This document shows, piece after piece, positions 1 through 12,024 of a stretch of 64,000 nt of DNA. Numbering within the stretch: position 1 is the first letter of the stretch; each line of letters begins with the position of its first letter. The notes under the pieces were generated by a model that saw only the letters and a list, made by a program, of their open reading frames with translations, was not told where the DNA came from and did not search any database. The position numbers and the translations under genes are program-made. Source of the DNA: Dasypus novemcinctus. Lineage: Eukaryota > Chordata > Mammalia > Cingulata > Dasypodidae. The stretch is from contig NC_080679.1 of NCBI RefSeq assembly GCF_030445035.2, forward strand, positions 121,245,992 through 121,309,991, read 5' to 3'.

Positions 1-65
1 GAACAGACAACAGGGGTGGTGGGGGGGGAAGGGGAGAGAAATAAATAAATAAATATTTTTTTAAA
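1..65 (+). repeat. 3' tail of a DAS-type SINE, cut by the window start
   Basis: The run of G, then AAATAAATAAATAAAT and a T-rich tail match the 3' ends of the full SINE copies at 1505-1876 and 39403-39766. The body lies outside the window. It appears to be inserted into the LINE 3' module that follows, because that module begins part-way through compared with its copies near 59.6 and 61.5 kb. Confidence 0.8.
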
Positions 66-860
66 ATGTGACCTTTCTACACATGCATCTCCTGTTACTT
101 TTACTGGACCTGTGGTTGACAATGTGGTTGGTGTATACTCAGGGGACCTGAATCTCTGAACTGTCCTTGTGACAACCAAGCTCTGAGCCCCAGCAGACTT
201 GCAACTCCTACCCTCTGGTTTATTGGACTTACCCCAGCCAGCTAACAGGGAAGTGAAGAAGGTCAACCACCACACCAGGGAGCCAAGAGTGCCTTTGACC
301 GCCAGCAGGAGAATTGTATTTATTATCCATGTGGCATCTAAGCCCCCTCTCGATATAGAGGTGGAGAGGACATAGCCATTCTAGGGTCCACGGGATGGAG
401 GAATAAAGTATGGATTAGAGTGGACTTACTGATAGTCTACTATGGAACTCTTGCGATTAGTAATGGAAGAAATTGTAGCATTGATGTGGAGAGAGTGGCC
501 ACGGTAGCTGCTGAGAGTAGGGATAGGGAAGAAGAGATATGATGTGGGACATTTTCAGGACTTGGAGTTGTCCTGGGTGGTACTGCAGGGACAGATGCTG
601 GACATTGTATGTCCTGCCATGGCCCACTGGGTGGACTGGGGTGAGTGTAAACTACAATGTAAACCATTATCCACATGGTGCAGCAGTGCTCCAAAATGTA
701 TTCACCAAGTGCAATGAATGTCCCATGATGATGAAAGAGGTTGTTGATGTGGATTGAGTGGCATGAGGGGGGTGGGGGGTATATGGGGACCTAATATATT
801 TTTTAATGTAATATTTTTTTAAAAAAATAAGGGAGAAAAAAAGAAAGGAAATTAAAAAAA
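66..860 (+). repeat. LINE 3' module, copy 1 (xenarthran L1-type 3' end)
   Basis: This is co-linear with 59560-60470 and 61456-62385 over about 750 bp. All share the block around 'accacaccagggagccaag', the 'ttggagttgtcctgggtggt' block, and a G-rich stretch followed by 'gtatatgggg', a short T-rich region and an A-rich tail. A G-rich polypurine stretch before a poly(A) tail is typical of mammalian L1 3' UTRs, so I infer an L1-derived 3' end. There is no ORF2 sequence in this copy. The short reading frames in it are chance. Confidence 0.65.
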
Positions 861-1486
861 AGAAGAAGAAAGAAAGATCTCTAACAAGAAAATAAAAACC
901 AATCTTGTGGACACAGTTTGGTTAAGGTCTTTTACATGTAATTACAAATTTAACTGTCTATAATTCCTTAGCAGAAGGAAAGGGAAATTAAATGATCCCA
1001 AAAGTAAGATGTAGACTTTTTCACAGAATGACCTTCAGAGAAGTTAATCTAAGACGGAATATATTTCAGCTTCCCATGAAGTCAACAAAGAGATCAGCTC
1101 AGGGGGAGAGGCCCAGAAAAGCAAGGGTCCAAGAATGAAGCAATTTATTAATCCCAGAGAGGAAAGAACAGTGTTGGTTTTGTGCATATTTATATGAGAA
1201 GGGTCACCACAGAGAACTCTATTGCTTCATCACAATATAATATAGACATTTCAATGAATTATGTTTTTTCACAACTGAGACTCCACATTGGACTGGTTCA
1301 CTCCAAAGCCCCATGAGGCAGAGAAGGCTGTTTTCAGCTCTTTCTTCCTTCTCTCACCCACCTAGTGATCTCTCCATTCTTGCCATGGACCTTCATGATG
1401 TCCAGTGAAATAATAGTTCTCAGATTACTCTCTTCTTCCCACCTCCCATGAAATCTTCCATAGCGAAGTTTTCTTTTTAATTCCTT
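861..1486. other. No gene seen; AT-rich unassigned sequence
   Basis: A-rich at the start (tail of the preceding repeat), then sequence in which I recognise no gene or repeat family. Confidence 0.5.
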
Positions 1487-1894
1487 AAGAAATTAGCATA
1501 ATAGGGAAACGGACTTTGGCCCAGTGGTTAGGGCGTCCGTCTACCATATGGGAGGTCCGCGGTTCAAACCCTGGGCCTCCTTGACTCGTGTGGAGCTGGC
1601 CATACGCAGTGCTGATGCGCGCAAGGAGTGCCGTGCCACGCAAGGGTGTCCCCCGCGTGGGGGAGCCCCACGCGCAAGAAGTGTGCCGGTGAGGAAAGCC
1701 GCCCAGCGTGAAAAGAAAGAGCAGCCTGCCCAGGAATGGCGCCGCCCACACTTCCCGAGCCGCTGATGACAACAGAAGCGGACAAAGAAACAAGACGCAG
1801 CAAATAGACACCAAGAACAGACAACCAGGGGAGGGGGGGAAATTAAATAAATAAATAAATCTTTAAAAAAAAAAGAAAGAAATTAGCATAATAG
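1487..1894 (+). mobile_element. Full-length DAS-SINE with an 18-bp target site duplication
   Basis: The body (1505-1876) starts with a tRNA-like head. A box A-like 'tggcccagtggttaggg' is followed by the box B-like 'ggttcaaaccc', as in RNA polymerase III promoters. A GC-rich middle, a G run and an (AAAT)n/A tail follow. The 18-bp direct repeat 'aagaaattagcataatag' lies immediately before it (1487-1504) and after it (1877-1894), which is the signature of L1-driven insertion. The family is known from armadillos. Confidence 0.93.
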
Positions 1895-2240
1895 TTTTAG
1901 TTTTTTGTTTGTTTGATTTTTCTGTCAGATCCAAGGTTGTGCTCAGAAGCCTATGCCTAGCCCTACTTTGGTTGCCACCTGTAGGTCCCCCAGCAGGCAC
2001 TGCCAAGAACTGAGACAGCAGCAGCAATGGAGGCAAGGCCTGCTATAGATCTGGCCTTAGAGTGGGGACCCAGGTCTCAGGACCCCTACTAAGATTTCAG
2101 ATCCCAATAGCTTTATTTTTGAATAGATGTTCATATTTGGAGGGGATGGAAGTAGATAACTATAACAAATCCTAAGAGACCAAAATGTTACTTTAGGTCA
2201 AACAACTCAAAATAGGACAATGGATATTCAATATAAATGA
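1895..2240. other. No gene seen
   Basis: Unassigned sequence between the SINE and the LINE-like segment. No coding or repeat signature was recognised. Confidence 0.4.
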
Positions 2241-3270
2241 ATAAAAGTCAAAACAGGAGAAGAGAGGCAAGATGATGGCAGAGTAAGGATTTCCAAGAGT
2301 CAGCTTGTCCTACAAGACAGTTAGTAATCACCAAGAGCCCAAGAGACCAGAAAAGCATCCTGCAACATTCTTGAAAGAATAGGAGGAGGAGACCACCCAT
2401 CTGCAGTGAAGATTCATGAATAGAGTACTCCATGCCCAAGAGGCTAGTACCCATCCTCCACTGGCAGCACAAGCTATTCCATGGCTAGATTTGGAAGCTC
2501 CATTTCCCAAAAATGGAGGAGGAAGAGAGGGTCAGGCACTGACTTCAGCTACTAATTAGTAAAATTGGTTAGTTAAGGTATAATCCTAAGAACAGCTATA
2601 GTTTGAATCTGTCCAAGTCAGAAAGAGGATGGAAGCCACCATTTTAACTCTGCCTCCAGCATGAGGAGAAACTGGACTGATGGAAAATCATAGTGATTGT
2701 AGGGACTCTCTTCTTTCCATCCAGATCATGCTGCTACCCTGGCCTAGACTCCAGCTATACCTCCGGCAGAAAGGAAGCTGGAGGTCCTGCATCAGTCTTT
2801 CCAGGCAACTGCTGGTACTTTGAGTTGGAACAGAATGGAAGTTTGGACACATGGGACTCTATCCCTACACCTCAATAGGATAGGAGGGGAGCAGTGTTTC
2901 CTTGGCCACTCTAGGCAACTGCAGGTGCTTTCAGCCCAAACAAACTGGTTTGCTGACCACCTTCTATTCCATCCCACACATACCCCATGAGATAGGAGGG
3001 GGCTTTTATTTCTTCAGCCTCTCTGGGTAACTGCAGGCACTTTCAGCTTGTGCAGACTGGATATTCAGTCATGTTTTACTCTTTTGATTTGCTCTTGGTC
3101 TTCCTGCAGCTGAGGTTACTTGAACTTGAATACCTAGAAATACATAGAGTACCTGTTTTACCTTTTTTTTTTTACTATATATTTATATTTAAATTCAGGG
3201 CCAAGGAGACAGATGTCCTCTCCATATCTAGAGGTTTGAACTATAAGGGAAGCTTTTGAATGGAACACAA
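2241..3270 (+). repeat. Probable L1 5'-region fragment with about 111-bp degenerate monomers
   Basis: It opens with a 'ggcaagatgatggcagagtaagg' type start, which resembles the beginning of mammalian L1 5' UTRs. From about 2690 to 3060 a unit recurs three times. Its landmark 'ggcaact/ggtaact' falls at 2804, 2914 and 3026, and 'gataggaggg' falls near 2879 and 2991, giving a period of 110-112 bp. Tandem monomers are known in some L1 promoters. The L1 assignment is an inference; the tandem period is visible directly. Confidence 0.45.
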
Positions 3271-3365
3271 ATCATTTGAGAAGGTTACCCAACCTTCCAC
3301 TTTTGTCCTGAATGAACAAAAATGAACTTAAACATCATATTAATAATATTCAAGTAACTTCAAAT

Positions 3366-3840
3366 TATGGAAGACAGTACTTGTATTAGTGAGCATTCTC
3401 TAGGGAAACAGAATCAACAAGGAATATCCGTCAATAGTAAGAGATTTATCAGAGTCTCTCAAGCAGCTGTGAGGATGCACAAGTCCAGGTTCCACAGGCA
3501 GGCTGCAACCAGGGATTCCGATAAAAGTCCAATGAAGATTCTTGACGAGTTCTGGGAGATGCTGGCTGTCCAAAGATGAGCTGGGAAATTCTCTCTCACT
3601 GCTGGAATCACTTCCCCTTTTAAGGGATTCAACTGATTGGGTTAAGCGTCACTCACTGCTGATGGCAATCTCCCTGACTGATGTAATTATAACCAGTTAT
3701 CTATGATTTACCACTGCAGTAAAGTCAATGGTGACTAAAGTCCATAAATGCCTTTGCATTTCAGTTAGCCCAGTGCTTGCTTGACCAAACTACTGGGCAC
3801 AATTACCTGGCCAATTTGACACAGTAGCCTAACCATCACA
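3366..3840 (-). repeat. Old mammalian interspersed repeat, copy 1 (LTR-like, unnamed here)
   Basis: Read on the minus strand it runs from 'gtgatggttaggctactgtgtcaa' through 'ttggtcaagcaagcactgg' to 'tctgtttccctagagaa'. The same layout recurs on the plus strand at 5738-6152, 17565-18060 and 26618-26749 plus 33489-33846. The TG-to-CA ends and an AATAAATCTC-like motif near the 3' end in some copies suggest an LTR, but I cannot name the family with confidence. Confidence 0.6.
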
Positions 3841-4019
3841 GTACCTAACTGAATAACTCCATGAACCAGAAACTCAAGAGCACGCAAGTCAAACTCGGTA
3901 AGGTAAACAACCACTGTGTTTCTCTCCAATCAGTTCTCAGAATTTAAGCTTTATATTGTCTCCCTGACAAACACTGAGTTACACTGAGATCCAACCAGAC
4001 TACTGCCTAAAAAAGAAAG

Positions 4020-4130
4020 CAGGGGTGTGGGTGTAGCTCAGCGATTGAGCACCTGCTTCCCATGCACAAGGTCCCAGGTTCCATCCCCAGTACCTCCTAA
4101 AAATAAAAAAATGAAAAAATAAAAAATGAA
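4020..4130 (+). mobile_element. Short tRNA-derived SINE (DAS-SINE type)
   Basis: A tRNA-like unit: 'tgtagctcagcgattgag' fits box A and 'ggttccatcccc' fits box B, followed by an (A)nT-rich tail. It is simpler than the composite SINEs at 1505 and 39403, having only the tRNA-like head plus a tail. It is not a functional tRNA gene: it ends in an A-rich retroposon tail and lacks a clear acceptor stem. Confidence 0.85.
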
Positions 4131-5737
4131 GGCAGTTAAAACACAAAATTACACACACACCTTTCTCTACAGGTAGGCTTTAAACATAATCTTATTTTCT
4201 GGTGAGTTCCTTCATGATTTCCCTGCAAACATTTTAAAACATCTTCACCAGACTTGCTAATGACCTGTTAATGAACTGACACAGATCGTACCTATGTAAA
4301 TTATGGAGTAGCTAAACCTGGAGTTAGAGCTGAAAAGGCAGAGATGGTGTATTTCAAGTGTATGAAACAAATCAACTGGATGTTAATGACTATTACCTAT
4401 ATGCCCCTCACATCTCTACTGTTTCATTCTCTCCAGATTGATGAGTGTCAGAGATAACTTTAAAATACTGGTCATTTCTAGACTTGATTAAACTACTTTC
4501 CCTGTGCACTTGTTTCTAATCTCAATTAATTTTCTCTGTGTGGATATTTGTGGTTCAAAATGTCCAGGTGTGCAGAACATTACCGTCAGTACAAACCAAG
4601 GTCAGAAGGGAGGAAAAAGATGAGATGTTTCAGATAGGTTAATGTTTCTGAAAATGAAGGTAGCAGTGGAGCCTGCCAGACAAATGATGGGGAATAAAGA
4701 TTTTAAAGAGTACACTTGTGAAAAGATCCCAAATTTCCAGACTCCCAATCAAACTAGTCAGCCACTCAATGAATATTCCTCGAGGATCCTCAACTAATGT
4801 CCTCAAGACTTGGGCAAATTGCATGGCACTCTGTCCCCTATCTTTGAAAACTGCACAAGGTAAATACTAACCTCCCCAAGTGTCTTTCAGAAAAATGAAA
4901 TCAAATATTAAAATTAGTGTGATATGAAAACAATACTTTTGTTTCTTCTGCGTTAGTCAAACCCTTATAATTATAATTAAGAACAGAAATCATACATGGT
5001 AAATTTAAAAAAAAAAGAATCTATTATGAAAGATGAAAGAACTAGACTATATAAGCAAGAGGAATTAGTGTGGTGACATTTATTTTTCTCATACAATACC
5101 TGGAAGCAATTTATAGGGAGTAGGGTGCTCCATTAGTAGGACTATATCCAAAATCTAGGCTATGCTACAATTCTGTATCTGTAACCAGTAACCAGGATAA
5201 CCTGGTCCATCCACACTCCACCATGCAGCTGACAACCTATAAAGACAGCTCAAAGCTTTCTAGCACTGTTAAAACTCACCTTGGCCACCTGCATCTTTCC
5301 AATCCTCTCAGACTCTCTGTCTGACCCTCCATTTCCCCTCTGCCTTCTCTCTCTCCCTCCCCAATCACTACCTTAGTTCCAGCTTTTTCAGAATTACACT
5401 TAAATTTTCCTTTTTGAGTAATATTTTAACTAATTTTTTGACTGGACAGTCGGTGAAAGGCTGATGAATAGAGATTAGAAGACAAGCTAAAAGTAAGCCC
5501 CCAAAACTTATAAAGAAATAGGAAAAAGGGATAACTTTAAAATTTTCTGAGTCCCCACCAATTGACAGAGGAGCCACCCCCTCTCCCATAGCCCTCCATC
5601 CCTCTTTGTTTACCCCTCCTGACTTTAGGACCAGGTTTTGCCATTGCTCCTATGGGATATATTCTCTCGTCATCTCTTCATATCCTTTCATTACCTTTTT
5701 AATGTCTTGGAATCCATTCAGGAATTTTGTGTGAAAC
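4131..5737. other. No gene seen; unassigned AT-rich sequence
   Basis: Short reading frames only, with no protein family recognised. No clear repeat family was identified here by eye. Confidence 0.4.
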
Positions 5738-6152
5738 TTACTGTGATGGTTAGCCTGGATCTTGGCCAGGCTACAGGACCCAATTATTTAATCAAAATAT
5801 ATCTGCGTGTAGCTTTGAGGTTATTTAGTAGATGTTAACATCTACAGTCAGTTAGCCTTAAATAAAGGTCACCCTCCATAATGTGGATGGGCCCTATTCA
5901 ATTAGTTGAAGACCTTAAAAGCAAAACCTGAGATTTCCTAGAGGAGAAGAAAATCTGGCTCAACTCTATAGTAACAATTCCTGCCTGAATTTCCAGCCCG
6001 CTTGGAGTCTGCATTACTGATTTCAGACTTATTACCCTCCACAATCACATGAGCCAATTACTTAAAATTCATCTCTTAACACATGCATCTATATCTATAT
6101 CTGTATATATCCTTTTTGTTCCTTTTCTCTGGAGAACCCTGATACACACACG
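5738..6152 (+). repeat. Old mammalian interspersed repeat, copy 2
   Basis: It begins 'tgtgatggttagcctgg', carries 'gatgggccctattcaattagttgaag' and ends 'ttctctggagaaccctgatacaca'. It is the same layout as 17565-18060 and, in reverse, 3366-3840. Confidence 0.65.
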
Positions 6153-6412
6153 TGCCTACTTATGAGCTGTCGGTGCTCAGGGAGGGCAAAAACAGAAAAG
6201 AAGCTTCCAACCCAGGACTCTGCCATGAAGAGGGCTGTGCGATTCAAAGCCGAGAATATGCAAGGGCGCAGGCTTTCTACACCCTTGCTCCCCTGGTTTT
6301 CTCCTGTTCCACAACAGAGCGCAATCAGTTAGGGATGGGGAAGAGGAGGTTTTTATGTGCAAGATGGTAGTTAATGAAAGAACCGGCTGGATGGTGATGT
6401 GCTGATAAAAGC

Positions 6413-6662
6413 ATATAGAAGCAGAATTGCTTGATGATTAAAGTGCTGATTCTAGCACCATAATACTGTTGAAATCTTTGCTCAACCATTTACTAACTGC
6501 AAACCTTAGGCAAAGCACTCAAACAGCTTTATGTCTCAGCTTCCTAAACTGTGAAATGGAACTAACAGGACCAATTTTAGCAGTTACTGTGAAGATTAAG
6601 TAATAAAGTACTTAAAACTTGGCATATAGTAAAGTCTATCTATTCTTATTTTATCATCTAGG
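6413..6662 (+). repeat. MIR element
   Basis: It follows the MIR order: a tRNA-like start with 'gattctagcaccat', 'actaactgcaaaccttaggcaa', the core 'cagcttcctaaactgtgaaatgg', then 'gaagattaag' and a 'ggcatatagtaaa' end. MIR is an ancient tRNA-derived SINE shared by mammals. The match is by memory of the family. Confidence 0.8.
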
Positions 6663-8389
6663 GTATTTAGTGTAAAATCATATTAAAGTTGCCAAATATA
6701 TCATTTTATTTCATCTCAGCAAAATAGTTTATGCTCATAATAAAGGCCCTGAGTATCAAGAGTAGGTGAAACAGCACTTATTATCCTTTGTTTAATATAG
6801 TAGGACAAATATAACTATTTTAGGAACTTTTAGAAATAGTTTCAAAAGAGAAAGAGAAAAAAGGAACACTTTTCTCAATAATGCAATACTCTGACTTCCT
6901 TCAGAAAAATAACTTATAAAGAGCAGTTCTTTTCCCAAAGTTGCTAGAATAAGTAGTGCTACATATAAAAATTTTAAAAGAGAGAAAGGTATAAATATCA
7001 TTGCTAAAATGAAAATTCACTGGGAAAATGTGTTTATACTTTGGCAGGATATATTGAGGTAGCTATAAGGAATAATGATCCTCGATAAGGGTGAGAGCTC
7101 ATTGTGGAACCTCTATTTTTAAAGTCTTCAAGAACGTAACGGGAATCAGTTAAACATTTATTTGAAGTCAAATGTGAACTAGACACTGTGTGGGGTGCTG
7201 GTAGTATGAATATAAATAATAAGAATATTCTGTATTTAAGGTACTGCCAAGCTGATAGCAGGGGGAAAGACATAATAATTATAATACAGTGTAATAATAG
7301 CAGAAAGGTTTTCATTAACCATTGCTGTAGTTCATGTAGGGAAGTCTACTTAGGATAGCTTAGCATAGCAAAGGAAATAGTAACTGATTCTTCCGAAGGA
7401 GCAGGCAAATTTATTAGGGAGGGTTTGGCAGAGTAAAAATAATTTAAGCTGGGCTTTGAGGTATTCAAATAAAATTTTGACACATGTATGATGGAGAGAT
7501 GTCACGGAAGGCAAGGAAATAGGGTGTGCAAAGCATGGGGTAGAAGTAATGTTGCCTGTTTAAAGAACTGCAGTGGTTTAAACAAAAGTCAAAACTAGAG
7601 TTTGTTTCATATACATGGGGTAGTAGAGATATGTGCATCACACAGGCTCTTTGCAAGGACTCCCCTGCAATTCGACATGCTTCAAGAGCAAATCAAAGAC
7701 CAGTAATTGGGAAGAGCCACCTCTTGTATGTCCTAATTGCCCAAATTTTCATTTTCCCAGATTAGCTATATTGGCTCCCCAACGCAATATTTTTTTTTTC
7801 ATGAAATCCCCCTAGATCTCCAGTATCTTAGATACACACTCCAGGTTTTGAATGACATTAGACCTCCTTTTAACATATTCTTTTCCAGTTTACTGACATC
7901 CACACCAGACTCTGAGATAAGACACAAATGCCTCACAGCTATAGGTAAGAGGTTTCTGAGTCCCACACTGTACTTCTGTAGAAATCCTACCAGCTAGGTC
8001 AAGTTAGTCCAGAGGGGTATTAGGCAGAGAAAAAAGGGAGCTGTGCCTAACACTTAATACAAGGAACCTATGATGGGAACCTTGTATGCCAAGCACTGAA
8101 GAGGAAATCGTTTTCCTCCTGAAAGTGGCTTAAACCAAACTAAATAATATCTTCAAGTCTGTAATCTAGAAAGTTCTCCTTTCTGAAGGAGCAGAGGTAC
8201 AAAATTCCTCTAGGGACTGAAAGAACATAAGTTGTGAAGGACTTTCCCATCCTTCCAACTTCAGTTTCCACTTATATCCCTTCTTAGATAAGATTGGGTG
8301 AAAAGGAAAATAATCCTTGAGAAGTTCTAAAATTAGAAAATGAATAACAGTGCTTGTGGGACTGCTGGCACCCCGCTTGCTGAGCCAAG
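6663..8389. other. No gene seen; includes faint old repeat remnants
   Basis: Only short chance reading frames. The segment 7160-7330 has the flavour of an ancient mammalian repeat ('actagacactgtgtggggtgctgg') but is too decayed for me to name. Confidence 0.35.
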
Positions 8390-8990
8390 CTGTTGATTGT
8401 GAGGAGGGATCCTCCTACCACCTCCAGAGGTGAAGTCTCAGTCTATGGGTGGCAGCAAGATTGCAGTCCTAGGGGAAACACCCTACTTCACAGTTTGCAG
8501 GTTGAAAATATGAGCACGACTCACTCCATGCTGGATGGAACAATGTTTTGTTCACATAGCAAAGAGACAGAGCAAGGTCAGCTTCACTCATGGGTACTGG
8601 TTCCCCATAGCCAGTGGATCCCAATCCTTGACTGATACAGTGGATGCTCTACATGCAGCACCTTTCTCTTCCTCTGCCATAGAGAAGGAACTCCACTCCC
8701 TCCTTGCCAGAGGAAGTTATACCACCACGGTGTGAACCAGATGTTTAAACATGCCCATTTTTATCAGACTGTCTCCAGGGAATTTTATATATACTAAGGA
8801 CAATAGGGGAGGGAAAATACCAGCAGCCTCTTTATCACCTAGAGAGTTGTATTTTATCTCACCAAGCAGACACATCTGTTCCTGAGGACAGGATGGATTT
8901 GCGGGTCCCAGGGAAAGGTCCAGACTGCACGAGGATTGCCCAACCCCCATAGGGAGATTTTAGTGTATTTTAATTGTATAGTCCATACAC
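8390..8990 (+). repeat. Degraded LTR-like repeat, related to 38815-39385
   Basis: Shared landmarks with the second copy, in the same order, are a 'ttcacatagc/ctcacatagaa' segment, 'cttcactcatggg/ttcacttcaccaattggg', 'cagtggatcccaatcc', and 'tttgcgggtcccagggaaagg' followed by 'aggattgccc'. The length and lack of coding sequence suggest an LTR, but ends are not clear. The reading frames inside are chance. Confidence 0.45.
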
Positions 8991-11141
8991 CTATCCTCTC
9001 AATTTATGGCCTGGGAAAAATGTAAGGCTCTATAATTTGTAGTATGAGAACAAAACTCCATTCTGTAGAGCTTTATTCCCCCATGTGGGCAGAGTCTGGG
9101 CTTTGCTTGCAAAGTGGACATTCATGCTGTGACTTTGGCAGAAGGGTTTTTATGTCAGGTGCTACCAGGTTAGTTTACATAAGCTTATTATCTATTGAGT
9201 TCCCACGTACAAGAAAACCTGACTTAAAATATTCAGGAGAGGAAAAATAAATAAACTTTAGAGCAAGTCCCCAAAGTCTGTTTCATATATTCATGCTCAA
9301 AACCCTACATCTTGTTATCCTGAACTCCATGAAGTCTTGATGATAGTTTCTTCTGATGCATATATAGATAAATACCTGTACAGAATTCTGATACCCACAT
9401 CATCTGAGAATGGGAACAACAACAACAACAACAAAAAAAAAAGAATGGGAAGAACAAGAGCGAGAATGGGCAAAGGTTGAAGACAAAGACTGAAGTTGAA
9501 AACTACAAAATAAAGGATATATAAATGATAGATGAAGAAGACATCTGAGAAACCTATTAATAAACTATAAACTTTTAAAAAATTAGTGGGTAATGAAGAA
9601 GAAAATATATTATACAAAGGGGGGGAGGAGATTTTCCTGAGCTAAATCTCATTTTATACCTGCAATAAGACTTGTCCATCTGCCCCCAAATTTAGCAGAG
9701 AACAGTTGAACCTCCAGTCACTGTCTCTCCATCTAGCTGCAAAAAAAAAAACAAAAACAAAAACCCCAAGCATCTTTGCAGCCATAATTGGGGGATAATT
9801 AGAAGCACTTGGAGCCTCCTCGCTCTGCCCAGAAATTAGAAACTATCTTTGTTATTTCCTGGGCACAAATGCCGCTCTTGCTCTCTCTCTCAAAACTCCA
9901 GAAGCTGCTCCCAGATCTTTACAACCTGCTGGACACACTGGAATGGACTTGAAGACTGCAGATTTAGAACAGAATTTCAGAGTCTAGACAGGTCTGGATG
10001 TAATGTGTTGGGTATGAAAAACCTGGCATGAATATGTTTAAGGACGGCCATTCCAGTGTGTTGCTAAGTCTTAGTAAAATCTGGAGGAAGGACTCATATT
10101 CCATCCCTTTGGAAAACAGGTGTAGCTGACACAGGGAGAATAAGGTGTATTTTTAAAATGAGAAAAATAAATAAAAAGAAGAGATGTAAAGGAAAAACAA
10201 TTTTTCCTTTTAAAGTATTATGTTTTTAGTCTAAAATGCAATCCAAATCACTAAGTCCTCTGCATTATTACATATTCAAAAAAGTCTTCAAGAAACAAGA
10301 GAAAAAAATTTCTAGAAACAATAATTCTAGACTAGAGGCAGATTTTCTCATTCCTTCTTTTCCTTTAAATGCAACTACATGAAGCTAAAACTATTAGGAG
10401 AAAAAACCAAATATCCCAAGTTTTTGCCTTTGTTATCAAGACATACATTTAAATTACATATTTGAAATAAAAATATGCAAATCCACTAACAGTCAAGAAC
10501 TCCAAACCAGAGACCATCATGGTAAGAACTACTCAAGCTTTTTAAAGACAATGTTCTTTGTCTTTATCGACCCTCTATTTTTCCATTTGTGGAGAAACAT
10601 ATGTTTTGGAGAATGGCAAAAAAAAGGACTTATGTGGAAGGATTATATATTAGGCAGTGTTTTTGGATTGACTGGAAGCCCAGATGATCATGTGAATGTA
10701 GACAGCATAAGACTTGAGCACCAAAGACAGCTTTTCCATACTTGTTCTAGAAAAGAGGAAGGAATACAGAATCAACAAGGTCCAAAGTATCCATGGACCC
10801 AGAACCCAGAACCATATCTCTCAACACACTTCATGGAAGTCCTAATTATTAGCACTAATAGACAACAGTCTATGCAGACACAATGACTATTTTAGGATTA
10901 TGTAAAATCCATGAAACTAAACCTTTCTTCTTTTTGTTCTTCTCTCTCTCTCTCTCAAGAGTTCCCTCTCCTTCTAACTTCATTCAGTAAAATTGTAACT
11001 TCCGGGGTAAAAAAGATGGGAAAGACTAAATTTTACTTTTTATATATGCATACTGGATTCTGATTAACCTTATTTCACAAGACACGTGTGTGTGTGTGTG
11101 TTTAGATGTAGAAGATTATTTTTGAGGAATTGATTGACATT
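8991..11141. other. No gene seen; simple repeats inside
   Basis: Contains an (AAC)n/A-rich stretch near 9416-9441, a (TC)n run near 10942-10959 and a (TG)n run near 11087-11101. The 111-codon frame at 10551-10886 matches no family I recognise and is probably chance. Confidence 0.4.
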
Positions 11142-11523
11142 AAGAATTGATAGGGCCGCCGTGGGGCTCGATCGGGCGACGGCGCTGATGGCGGCGACTG
11201 GTCTACCTCTTCTCTCAACCTCTTGCTGCTCCTTTTCTTCTTCCTCCTTTCCTTTTCGGCTGCGTCTCGTCCACTTCCCCTAGCCGCGACCCCGATCCTA
11301 CGTAAAAGGCATGACTTTCCGGCACCGTAGGGAAAATAGGTTGCAAGCCCAAAAACTATTTCCCCACCACCACTTGTTGAAAAACTGATTTGGAGGCATC
11401 TCCGACTTGGAACAATCAGAAAGTGCCAGGATTTAAGCGTCTCTGGTTTTGCGCTGGAGACCATTCAACTCAGTATCAAGACGAAAAACCTGGAAACTAC
11501 CCTGAACCTTATTCAAAGTGAGA

Positions 11524-12024
11524 ATGGAAAGATTTGTAGTAACAGCACCACCAGCTCGAAACCGTTCTAAGACCGCTCTGTACGTGACTCCCCTGGATCG
11601 AGTCACTGAGTTTGGAGATGAGCTGCAGGAAGAGGGAGGAAAACTCTTCTGCACTTCTTGCAGTGTGGTTCTGAATCATGTTCGGAAGTCTGCCATTAGT
11701 GACCGCCTCAAGTCCAAGACTCATACTACGAGAAAGGCAGAATATGAAGAGCAGAATGAGAGAAAGAAGCAGAGGCCCCTACCTGCATCTCTTCAGTGCA
11801 ACAGTACTGCACAAACAGAGAAAGACAGTGTTATCCAGGACTTTGTAAAAATGTGCCTGGAGGCCAACATCCCACTTGAGAAAGCTGATCGCCCAGCAGT
11901 CCGTGCTTTTCCTTCTCGCCATGTGAAGAATGGAGGCTCCATCCCTAAGGCAGACCAGCTGAGGAGAGCTTACCTGCCTGATGGAGATGAGAATGAGAAT
12001 CCGCTCAAGTCCCAAGACTGTTGA
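11524..12024 (+). CDS. CGGBP1: CGGBP1 retrocopy reading frame, 166 codons, intact but altered
   Basis: The ATG at 11524 gives a protein starting MERFVVTAPP, matching the known CGGBP1 start. An in-frame GTG two codons upstream is not needed. The frame runs 166 codons to TGA, against 167 in the human protein as I remember it, with one residue lost near the C-terminus. The protein binds unmethylated CGG repeats in the nucleus through a BED-like zinc finger. Here the two cysteines C43 and C46 and the last histidine H67 are kept, but the first histidine ligand at position 61 is Arg (codon CGC). The basic nuclear localisation stretch near 69-85 is mostly kept. I count about 17 other replacements against human from memory, several non-conservative (to Pro, Asp or Glu). 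In a strongly conserved family this suggests relaxed selection on this copy. Confidence 0.85.
   Translation: MERFVVTAPPARNRSKTALYVTPLDRVTEFGDELQEEGGKLFCTSCSVVLNHVRKSAISDRLKSKTHTTRKAEYEEQNERKKQRPLPASLQCNSTAQTEKDSVIQDFVKMCLEANIPLEKADRPAVRAFPSRHVKNGGSIPKADQLRRAYLPDGDENENPLKSQDC

Noticed and set aside
4020-4100. Possible tRNA gene
   Set aside because: Box A and box B are present but there is no proper acceptor stem and an A-rich tail follows, so it is a SINE.
10551-10886. 111-codon frame as a small gene
   Set aside because: No recognised domain, no codon or context support, and surrounded by non-coding AT-rich sequence.
11102-11464. 120-codon minus-strand frame across the CGGBP1 5' UTR
   Set aside because: It is antisense to a GC-rich 5' UTR and ends in the flanking sequence, so it is a shadow frame.
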